Below are positions 16,491 through 23,148 of a stretch of DNA of 30,939 nt, in pieces (position 1 is the stretch's first letter; each line of letters starts with the position of its first letter). The notes below the pieces were generated by a model. It made no database searches. It had not been told where the DNA came from and worked only from the letters and a program-made list of their open reading frames with translations. Made by a program: the position numbers and the translations under genes. The stretch spans positions 1-30,939 of the forward strand of contig CAWUUH010000015.1 of assembly GCA_963925735.1 (NCBI GenBank). The letters are read 5' to 3'. The DNA is from UBA4582 sp013204195. GTDB taxonomy: Bacteria > Pseudomonadota > Gammaproteobacteria > Pseudomonadales > Azotimanducaceae.

Positions 16491-18410
16491 TTGAAAAAAC
16501 TTGCTAGTCATGCCTGGTCCGCCGATCTTTCCGCCGATCTCTATGGCATCAATAACTGGGGTGCCGGCTACTTCGGCGTATCCGCCAAGGGCGAGGTCAC
16601 CGTTGCCGCTGAAGCCAAAGATGGCACCTCCCACAAGGTGTCAATGATCGACCTAGTCACTGAGATCAAGGAACGGGGCATGGACATGCCGGTCTTGCTG
16701 CGCTTTGAGAACCTGCTGGCGCAGCAGATCATCAAACTGAATGAGGCCTTCAACCGCGCCATCACTCAAGCTAATTACCAAGCACCTTATCGTGGCGTAT
16801 TCCCCGTCAAGGTCAACCAGCAAAGTCACGTCATCGAAGAGATCGCACAAGTCGGAGCCAAATATGGTCATGGCCTGGAGGCAGGCTCCAAACCGGAACT
16901 ACTGATTGCCCTGACTCATCTGGAGTCAAAGGAAGCTTGTATCGTCTGCAACGGTTACAAAGACGAAGAGTTTGTCGATCTTGGACTACAAGCTTGCAAG
17001 ATGGGTTACCGGGTCTTTTTCGTGATCGAAACGCTGACAGAACTGCCGATTATCATCGAGCGCAGTCGGGCCCTAGGCATCAAACCCTTGATCGGCGTTC
17101 GCGTCAAACTGGCATCCATGGTGGGCGGCCACTGGAATGCCTCCAGCGGTGACCGCAGCATTTTCGGTTTGACGATCGCTCAGCTAGTGAGTCTTGTGGA
17201 CACGCTTAAAGCAGAAGACATGCTCGACTGCCTGAAGTTATTGCACTATCACTTGGGATCGCAGATTCCTAATATTCGTGATATTCGCACCGGTGTACTC
17301 GAAGCATGTCAGGTTTATCGTGACCTGGTGAGCGAGGGTGCCGACATGGGTTATCTGGATCTTGGTGGCGGGCTGGCGGTCGATTATGACGGCTCGAAGA
17401 GCAACTATATGCATTCCCGGAACTACACCTTGGACGAGTATTGCGCCGATATTATCGAGGTCGTGATGACAACCCTCGACCCTAACGATGTGCCACACCC
17501 AACGATCATCACAGAATCAGGCCGTGCGACGGTGGCCTACTCCTCGGTTTTACTCTTCAACGTGCTCGACGTCGCTAACTTCGAACCCGGCCCTTTACCT
17601 GACGCCATCGGCACTGACGAACATCAGATGATTCAAAAGCTGTGGGAAATGCAGGGCAAAGCCAACGCGCGCAACATACAGGAATGCTATAACGACGCTC
17701 TGTTCTATCGAGATGAAACTCGAGAGCTGTTCAAAGCCGGGCAGATCAATCTGCGTTCCAGATCATTGTCTGAAAATTTATTCTTGCAAATTATGCACCA
17801 GCTGCTCGACTTGGCCGATGAGGCGCCACGTGAGCATCGAGAACTGGAGAAGCTCAGAGAGCTGTTGTCTGATATTTACTACTGTAATTTCAGCCTGTTC
17901 CAGTCCTTACCCGATGTCTGGGCCATTGATCAGATTTTTCCGGTCATGCCGATACATCGTCTGGCAGAAGAACCCTCTCGCCAAGGCATCATTGCCGACA
18001 TTACCTGTGACTGTGACGGCAAGATCGATAAATTTGTCGACACTCACAACACCAAGCGCACCCTGCCACTGCATGAATTAAAGGCAGACGAAGAATATAT
18101 TATCGGCACCTTCCTGGTCGGCGCTTACCAAGAAACGCTAGGGGATCTGCACAATTTGTTCGGCGATACCAACGTCGTCAGCGTGCGTATTCTGGACGAT
18201 GGCAGCACCGAATTCGTTCACGAGATCCAGGGCGACAGTATCGCTGACGTCCTGAGTTACGTGGAGTACAACCCGCAACAAATGCAAGACCGCTTCCGCC
18301 GTACCGCAGAGAGAGCCGTACGGGAAGGCAAAATTACCGCCACGGAACGCACCACCATCATGAACGCATTCGCTGCCAGCATGCGAGGCTATACCTATTA
18401 CGAGCGCTAG
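16491..18410 (+). CDS. speA: Biosynthetic arginine decarboxylase
   Basis: Protein of 639 residues, standard for SpeA. Fold-III PLP enzyme: the PLP lysine is Lys107 in RGVFPVKVNQQ. The glycine-rich phosphate-binding stretch YLDLGGGLAVDYDG and the ESGRA motif follow. NLFGDTN near the C-terminus matches the active-site segment that comes from the partner subunit. It converts arginine to agmatine plus CO2, the first step of the agmatine route to putrescine. The start is TTG at 16491 with a weak AAAGAG upstream. No ATG gives a full-length product, and SpeA homologues begin in the same place relative to YGINNWGAGYFG. No agmatinase gene (speB/aguA) is next to it. It is followed by two hairpins in the convergent gap. 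Confidence 0.96.
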   Translation: MKKLASHAWSADLSADLYGINNWGAGYFGVSAKGEVTVAAEAKDGTSHKVSMIDLVTEIKERGMDMPVLLRFENLLAQQIIKLNEAFNRAITQANYQAPYRGVFPVKVNQQSHVIEEIAQVGAKYGHGLEAGSKPELLIALTHLESKEACIVCNGYKDEEFVDLGLQACKMGYRVFFVIETLTELPIIIERSRALGIKPLIGVRVKLASMVGGHWNASSGDRSIFGLTIAQLVSLVDTLKAEDMLDCLKLLHYHLGSQIPNIRDIRTGVLEACQVYRDLVSEGADMGYLDLGGGLAVDYDGSKSNYMHSRNYTLDEYCADIIEVVMTTLDPNDVPHPTIITESGRATVAYSSVLLFNVLDVANFEPGPLPDAIGTDEHQMIQKLWEMQGKANARNIQECYNDALFYRDETRELFKAGQINLRSRSLSENLFLQIMHQLLDLADEAPREHRELEKLRELLSDIYYCNFSLFQSLPDVWAIDQIFPVMPIHRLAEEPSRQGIIADITCDCDGKIDKFVDTHNTKRTLPLHELKADEEYIIGTFLVGAYQETLGDLHNLFGDTNVVSVRILDDGSTEFVHEIQGDSIADVLSYVEYNPQQMQDRFRRTAERAVREGKITATERTTIMNAFAASMRGYTYYER

Positions 18411-18423
18411 CTCTTAGGTCAAA

Positions 18424-18455
18424 GCGCTTTCACTTAAGCGCTTAAGTAAAAGCGC
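18424..18455. repeat. 32-bp near-perfect palindrome after speA
   Basis: Two 16-base arms (18424-18439 and 18440-18455) are reverse complements except at one position, with no spacer. The centre is AAGCGCTT. It lies 14 bp after the speA stop, in the gap between convergent genes, so it could act as a terminator hairpin or a protein-binding site. No T-run follows on either strand. Confidence 0.75.
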
Positions 18456-18466
18456 CGCAGGGCAAA

Positions 18467-18494
18467 GCTCTGCCAGAGAAAATACTGGCGGAGC
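18467..18494. terminator. Second hairpin in the speA / LLM convergent gap
   Basis: GCTCTGCCAG (18467-18476), loop AGAAAATA, CTGGCGGAGC (18485-18494): a 10-bp stem with one G-U pair. With the palindrome just upstream it forms a tandem hairpin array between convergent genes. This suggests transcription end or RNA 3' protection. No U-tract follows, so intrinsic termination is not certain. Confidence 0.4.
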
Positions 18495-18526
18495 AACAAC
18501 CAAGGCGCACTAACTCATCTGTCAGA

Positions 18527-19366
18527 CTACAAAAACGTCCGCGCGGTGCGCTCCACAAACTCAATTAACGCGTCCTTGGTACGACCTGTCTGCAGCAGAA
18601 TCAAACGCTTAACCCCAAGCGCTGCATAGCCATCCAATGTTTCTCGAGTCAGTGGCCCGCGGGGTGTAATGCTAATTTCCAATTCATCGAAAGCAGCGGG
18701 GCGCTTATGTATTTCGTGGGCTCGGCGCAACCCTGCTATTGCTTTACCAGCCGCCTCAACGTCCATCGCAAAACCATACCAGCCCTGCGCCTGAGTGACG
18801 GCTCTTCTGAACGCGGCCTGGCTCGCCCCCCCTAGAACAATGGGCGGCCCCCCTGGTTGAAACGGTTGGGGCCGACTCTGTATGCCCTCGAAGTTGACAA
18901 ACCGGCCTGAAAATCGCGGCTGATCTGAAGTCCATAATTCCCGCATTGCCAGAATATATTCGTCGGTCCTGGCGCCACGCTCATCAAAGTTGACGCCCAG
19001 CGCATCAAACTCCGCCTTGAGATAACCGGCGCCTATACCAAAGATCAAACGACCCTGAGACAGATGATCGAGGCTCGCCATCTCTTTGGCTAACACCACA
19101 GCATTACGCTGTGCCAGCAACGTGATACCGGTCCCGAGTTTAATCTGCTGAGTAACACCCGCAACAAACGCCAACGCTGTTGATGGGTGCACCATCGGCG
19201 TCAAGGGTGCCGCCGGAGAAGGCGCAACCTGAGGATCTGGCAACACCACGTGTTCACCGGTCCACAGTGATTCAAAGCCCGCGGCCTCGGCACTCGTGGC
19301 AACCTGGATCATGGTAGAAGGCTCCGCACACAAACCCGTGTTGATTCCAAATAGACCGTACTTCAC
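18527..19366 (-). CDS. LLM-class (luciferase-like) flavin-dependent oxidoreductase
   Basis: Protein of 279 residues with the bacterial-luciferase-like TIM barrel. It opens MKYGLFGINTG, then SLWTGEHVVLPD (34-45), GTGITLLAQRN, SLDHLSQGRLIFGIGAGY and PPIVLGGAS, all typical of the F420-dependent subgroup (TIGR03619-like). Enzymes of this group oxidise or reduce small substrates with FMN or F420; most Gammaproteobacteria do not make F420, so FMN may be used here, or the name may be misleading. The GTG start at 19366 has AGGAGA eight bases upstream, which fixes it. It is transcribed alone on the minus strand and its 5' side faces a 470-bp gap with a minisatellite. Confidence 0.88.
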   Translation of the reverse strand: MKYGLFGINTGLCAEPSTMIQVATSAEAAGFESLWTGEHVVLPDPQVAPSPAAPLTPMVHPSTALAFVAGVTQQIKLGTGITLLAQRNAVVLAKEMASLDHLSQGRLIFGIGAGYLKAEFDALGVNFDERGARTDEYILAMRELWTSDQPRFSGRFVNFEGIQSRPQPFQPGGPPIVLGGASQAAFRRAVTQAQGWYGFAMDVEAAGKAIAGLRRAHEIHKRPAAFDELEISITPRGPLTRETLDGYAALGVKRLILLQTGRTKDALIEFVERTARTFL

Positions 19367-19836
19367 GTGATTGTCTCCTGCGTGCTCAAAAATTCAACTG
19401 CCCTATTGTCGACCTAACGCCTTTGGCGATCTCAACCGGCAGGTCTAAAGCTCTCACTTCAAGCTTTGCATATCAAGGCTTTCGTTTAAGCCCTTCTAGT
19501 TCGCACTTCTAGTTCGCACTTCTAGTTCGTCCTTCTAGTTCGTCCTTCTAGTTAGCACTTCCCGTAAACCCTTCAACCAAGATGTTCATCTAAAACTTCA
19601 ATCAAAGACCCTCAGCTCGGGTTGGCACTTGGCCATTCCAGCTGAACTGTCAGCCCGCTGAAGCCGATAGACTCAGGGTAATCTGATGCCCCAAGCCCAC
19701 TGACCACCTCGATTATGCTCTAGCTGACACAGTTTGGCTTTTCTTGGCGGTCGATATCAGGCATTCTGCATGGCTTCAAGCCCTCGGCAAACACACGAGT
19801 ACCGAGACCCAAACCATTCGACGATTGAACAAGCCC
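19367..19836. other. 470-bp divergent gap between the LLM oxidoreductase and the lipoprotein hydrolase
   Basis: It must hold promoters for both divergent genes. I see a five-unit 13-bp tandem repeat at 19493-19557 flanked by degenerate related sequence, and no convincing -35/-10 pair. Frames through the right part (for example a TTG at 19744) are open but have no family resemblance and precede a clear lipoprotein start at 19837. Confidence 0.5.
19493..19557. repeat. 13-bp tandem repeat, five units
   Basis: Units start at 19493, 19506, 19519, 19532 and 19545. The first two are CTTCTAGTTCGCA, the next two CTTCTAGTTCGTC, the last CTTCTAGTTAGCA. The order of variants suggests growth by successive duplications. 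Each unit has one CTAG. Confidence 0.95.
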
Positions 19837-20946
19837 ATGTCTATATTCCGCACCACCAGCATCATGCTCCTTACCGCCTTCTCCGCTGGCTGCTCGCTGA
19901 TCATGCCTCGGCTGCTGCCATTTGATGACCTACCACAACCCTCAGGTGACTTTGCTGTAGGCACGCAGATCATGAATTGGACTGACGACAGCCGGACAGA
20001 ATGGTTTACCGATATCGCCGGTGATAAACGCAGACTCGTGGTTCAGGTCTGGTATCCAACGGCAGAATCAAGTGGCGCACCTTATCCTTACGTCGATAAT
20101 CCTCAGCAACGACTGACGCCACTGGCTAAGCAGATGGGCCTACCACGATTTTTGATTGATCATATTCAGTACGTTAAAACCAACGCGCTCACCGATGCTG
20201 TGCCATTGGCTGGCATGCCCCAAGCCCCTGTTATTTTGTTTTCTCATGGCTTGGGTGGCATGAAGGGTCAAAACTCAGTCCAAGCCGAGGAGCTCGCGAG
20301 CCTCGGCTATATCGTAGGCGCCATTGATCATCCCTTTGACGCTTATCTGACGATATTTGAGGATGGCAGCACCGCGGATTACCGTTCCGCAGAACCCCAT
20401 GCCTTAACCCCAGAAGAGTTCTGGGCATTTCGCTCGCCACAACTGGCAACCCGCGCTGCTGACATCAGTTTTTTGCTCGATAAACTGACCACCTTGAATG
20501 AACCCGAGGAAGGACTCTGGGGCATGCTGGATCTGCAGCGCATTGGTATATTCGGCCATTCCTTCGGTGGCGCCACCAGCATCATGGCAGCAGCCACTGA
20601 TCCTCGAATCAAAGCCAGTGTCGCTCTTGATGGCTGGATGATACCCATTCCAGAGGAGCGAATAGCCGCTGGATTACAAACTCCGTTTCTCTACATCGGC
20701 CAAAGCCAATGGGATGATCCGGTCAATTATCAAAAGCTGGATAGTTTGATCGCGAACAGTACGCCCTTAGGAACCAAGTTATTACTGGATGGCACCAAGC
20801 ATTTCGATTTTTCCGATACTCCGCAGTTCTCAAAATTCTCGAAGCGTCTGGGCATTTCGGGATCACTACCTCGCGAACAGCTCAAGCTGACGTTAAACGC
20901 GGAAATGATGACGTTTTTTAACACCTACGTCAGGGATAGTCATTAA
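19837..20946 (+). CDS. Lipoprotein alpha/beta-hydrolase, PAF-acetylhydrolase-like
   Basis: Protein of 369 residues beginning MSIFRTTSIMLLTAFSAGC, a lipoprotein signal peptide whose lipobox FSAGC places Cys19 at the mature N-terminus. The body is an alpha/beta-hydrolase with an oxyanion region LFSHGLGG (135-141), nucleophile elbow GHSFGG with Ser242, Asp265 in ALDGW and His322 in TKHFDFSD. The arrangement resembles platelet-activating-factor acetylhydrolase/lipase family members. It should be a membrane-anchored esterase or phospholipase on the outside of the inner membrane or in the outer membrane. I chose ATG at 19837 because of the lipobox; there is no strong Shine-Dalgarno. Its stop overlaps the convergent methyltransferase gene by 4 bp. 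Confidence 0.85.
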   Translation: MSIFRTTSIMLLTAFSAGCSLIMPRLLPFDDLPQPSGDFAVGTQIMNWTDDSRTEWFTDIAGDKRRLVVQVWYPTAESSGAPYPYVDNPQQRLTPLAKQMGLPRFLIDHIQYVKTNALTDAVPLAGMPQAPVILFSHGLGGMKGQNSVQAEELASLGYIVGAIDHPFDAYLTIFEDGSTADYRSAEPHALTPEEFWAFRSPQLATRAADISFLLDKLTTLNEPEEGLWGMLDLQRIGIFGHSFGGATSIMAAATDPRIKASVALDGWMIPIPEERIAAGLQTPFLYIGQSQWDDPVNYQKLDSLIANSTPLGTKLLLDGTKHFDFSDTPQFSKFSKRLGISGSLPREQLKLTLNAEMMTFFNTYVRDSH

Positions 20947-21536
20947 AGCCGTGCTGCGATCACATAAACATGGGTTTGCGGGTATTGGTCCAAATCGAGA
21001 TGCAAAATCGATAGGCCATTATCCATCAGCAGCTGTAGATTTTCATTGATGCCGATCGAGCTATAGTAAAAAGTATCGTTATGCCATTGATCAGCAATCT
21101 CACCATGGGCGTTACCGAAGGTGTACACCAGAATGCCATCTTGAGCGAGGCCGGCGCACAGCTTGCTAACAACTGGCTTCTGGCTCGCAAAGGGTAAATG
21201 GAAAATGCTATCCCAAGCGACGATAAAATCGTATTGGTAAGGCAACTGCCAGGTGCAAATATCTTGATGTACAAAGGTCTGATCTGGATGCTTTGTTGAA
21301 GCGATTTTAATCATCTCTGCCGACACGTCGACACCTGTAACCTGAAAGTTCTGGGCCTGCAGAAGTCGCACAAGGCGCCCGCCCGCACCGCAGCCCACAT
21401 CCAGCGCGCGACCGCCAGCCGGTGCAAAACCCAAAGCCTTTTTGAACTGCGCGACACCATAGGCTGAATTGTCGTGTTGTTCATGCCACAGATGAGCAAT
21501 CTTGTCGTATTTTTCTCCGAGAATTTTCGGTTCCAT
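20943..21536 (-). CDS. Class I SAM-dependent methyltransferase
   Basis: Protein of 197 residues. Motif I ALDVGCGAGG is at 44-53, the acidic residue after strand 2 is in VTGVDVSAEMI, motif II-like FVHQDI, and post-I FIVAWDSIFHLP near 110-121. It should methylate a small molecule with S-adenosylmethionine; the target is unknown. A strong AAGGAGGAG precedes the ATG and overlaps the stop of the P-loop kinase gene, 12 bp away, so it is the last gene of an OsmC / kinase / methyltransferase operon. Its end overlaps the convergent lipoprotein gene by 4 bp. Confidence 0.88.
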   Translation of the reverse strand: MEPKILGEKYDKIAHLWHEQHDNSAYGVAQFKKALGFAPAGGRALDVGCGAGGRLVRLLQAQNFQVTGVDVSAEMIKIASTKHPDQTFVHQDICTWQLPYQYDFIVAWDSIFHLPFASQKPVVSKLCAGLAQDGILVYTFGNAHGEIADQWHNDTFYYSSIGINENLQLLMDNGLSILHLDLDQYPQTHVYVIAARL

Positions 21537-21548
21537 TACGGCTCCTCC

Positions 21549-22091
21549 TTAACCACCTTCCAAGCTGACACGTTGGATTAATTTTCGAGCCTGAGACGGG
21601 CTAGAGACTCTAACGATATCAATACGTGAACCTAAACCGGAGCCAAGCAATGCCTGGTATCTTTTTCGATTGCTGTAATAACTCGTCATCATCCAGAGAA
21701 TAACCGAATCTCTGGAGCAAAAATTACGATAGAGCGTCTCAGTGTTGCCCGTGCCGGGCCAGATCTCAACACCCGTAAGCGCCCGTCTTACAGACCGCGC
21801 TAGAATCTGCGCAAAGGTTCGAGGTAAGCTATAGTCGAGCCAAATAATAGTATCCGTCAAAGCCCACTTAAGATCATTGAAACGAGAATAGTTACCATCC
21901 AGCACCCAGGAATCGGCAACCAGGGCTCGCTCCAATTGCGCCGCAAACTGCTCATCATTCAATTCATGCCAATCCGGTAGCCAATGGATGGCATCCATCT
22001 CAACATGCCTGACACTTAAGGCCGCTGCCAGCTCTCGACTAAAGGTCGACTTGCCACTGCCACTGGTGCCCACAACATTCACTCTCTTCAA
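21549..22091 (-). CDS. P-loop kinase of the adenylate-kinase/FlaR-like family
   Basis: Protein of 180 residues opening MKRVNVVGTSGSGKSTFSREL, with Walker A GTSGSGKST at 8-16. MDAIHWLPDW and WVLDGNYSR are typical of the 'adenylate kinase and related kinases' / topology-modulation (FlaR-like) group, and IIWLDYSLPRT is the Walker-B-like strand. It probably phosphorylates a nucleotide or other small molecule with ATP; the substrate is unknown. The start is TTG, sharing TTGA with the OsmC stop (4-bp overlap), so it is probably translationally coupled. The methyltransferase follows 12 bp downstream. Confidence 0.85.
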   Translation of the reverse strand: MKRVNVVGTSGSGKSTFSRELAAALSVRHVEMDAIHWLPDWHELNDEQFAAQLERALVADSWVLDGNYSRFNDLKWALTDTIIWLDYSLPRTFAQILARSVRRALTGVEIWPGTGNTETLYRNFCSRDSVILWMMTSYYSNRKRYQALLGSGLGSRIDIVRVSSPSQARKLIQRVSLEGG

Positions 22092-22549
22092 CTAGCTTGG
22101 CCTGATTCAGCGTCGCGGTTAATAATAATTGAAGCCTGCAATTTTACCGGCGCTACTAGAGAATTCGTGATCAGACAATTTTTTTCTGCCTTCTCAAGCA
22201 GTCGCAGTGCTCGACCCTCATTAGTGTCCTGCGGCACTTCAAGCACCACGACAATATCGAACGCTGTAAATCGGGTCACGCCATCCTGACGATCAAGGCA
22301 GCCTTCCACCGCACAAGTTAATGTCAACCACGGTAACTTTGAGGCACTGGCAATCGCTCTAAACGTCAGTACAAAACAATCAGCGACCGCGGCGATCAAC
22401 AGGGTTTCGGGTGACCATTTGTCGCCGGGTCCGCCGAACTCTTTGGGCGCCGCTGAGGTGATGACTGGTAGACCAGCGCTGGTAAGACTCAGGTTTTCTA
22501 ACGAGTCAGCAGTCGCTGTTACATGATAGATATGAGGAAAATCTTGCAT
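22088..22549 (-). CDS. OsmC/Ohr family protein
   Basis: Protein of 153 residues. The two family cysteines are visible: Cys58 in LLIAAVADCFVLTF and Cys125 in AEKNCLITNSL. GGPGDKWSPETLL (39-51) is the usual lead-in to the first. OsmC/Ohr proteins reduce organic hydroperoxides through a Cys pair, generally with a lipoyl partner; the cytoplasmic dimer forms the site. This member is of the shorter YhfA/OsmC-like type, whose substrate is less well known. TGGAG lies eight bases before the ATG. It is the first gene of the three-gene operon. Confidence 0.88.
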   Translation of the reverse strand: MQDFPHIYHVTATADSLENLSLTSAGLPVITSAAPKEFGGPGDKWSPETLLIAAVADCFVLTFRAIASASKLPWLTLTCAVEGCLDRQDGVTRFTAFDIVVVLEVPQDTNEGRALRLLEKAEKNCLITNSLVAPVKLQASIIINRDAESGQAS

Positions 22550-22616
22550 GATCAGACTCCATTGAATATCGCATTAAGAAAATAGGCAATTGCATTTTAG
22601 TCGCTTGCGCTTAAAG

Positions 22617-23003
22617 CTAAGTCGAGTCTTCACTCAGATGCGCCAGCGTCTGCGCATTGGCTTCCCAGTGCTGACCATCAAAGGCATCGATGGTCAATGA
22701 CTCAGGTATGGGTTCAAGACAACGAACGTTGACAGAGACGCCATCGGGGTTCGATCGCGGCGTATAAAAAGACTTCACCCCGCAACTTCGACAGAAGGTA
22801 TGCTTGGCAGTGCCCGAGCCAAAGGTGTAGGTGACCAGGCTTTCTTCACCACGCAGCAGGCGCCATTGGCTCAGCGGTACGATCAAGTGCAGATAGCCCG
22901 ACTTCGAGCAGATCGAACAATTACATTCGTGGCAGACCAGCGGTGTACTGGCCTCCACTTCAAACCGCACGTTACCGCAATGGCAACCGCCGGTGTACTT
23001 CAT
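22617..23003 (-). CDS. GFA (glutathione-dependent formaldehyde-activating enzyme/CENP-V)-fold zinc protein
   Basis: Protein of 128 residues. GCHCG gives Cys7 and Cys9, CHECNCSICSKSG gives Cys24, Cys27, Cys29 and Cys32, and FCRSCG gives Cys71 and Cys74, the usual zinc ligands of the fold. The best-known member speeds adduct formation between glutathione and formaldehyde, but most bacterial members are not characterised. AAGGAG lies seven bases before the ATG. Three tandem 16-bp repeats begin 26 bp upstream of the start. No formaldehyde dehydrogenase gene is nearby. Confidence 0.9.
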   Translation of the reverse strand: MKYTGGCHCGNVRFEVEASTPLVCHECNCSICSKSGYLHLIVPLSQWRLLRGEESLVTYTFGSGTAKHTFCRSCGVKSFYTPRSNPDGVSVNVRCLEPIPESLTIDAFDGQHWEANAQTLAHLSEDST

Positions 23004-23028
23004 GTTGTTCTCCTTGGCTATCTCAGCA

Positions 23029-23076
23029 TAGGGTGATCAATGGATAGGGTGATCAATGGAAAGGGCGTTCAATGGC
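23029..23076. repeat. 16-bp tandem repeat, three units, upstream of the GFA gene
   Basis: Units at 23029-23044 and 23045-23060 are identical (TAGGGTGATCAATGGA). The third, 23061-23076 (AAGGGCGTTCAATGGC), is diverged. They contain the palindrome TGATCA and sit in the promoter region of the GFA gene, so they could be either a repeat duplication or regulator sites. Confidence 0.9.
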
Positions 23077-23148
23077 GATTGAGCTGGCGACGCCCAAACC
23101 CCACACTCCAATCGCCATACTAAATTCCCCACAGTTATCGCACGACAA

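Noticed and set aside
19493..19557. CRISPR array
   Set aside because: Units are contiguous 13-mers without spacers.
19744..19836. 31-residue extension before the lipoprotein start
   Set aside because: It begins at TTG without a ribosome binding site and would bury the lipobox signal peptide.
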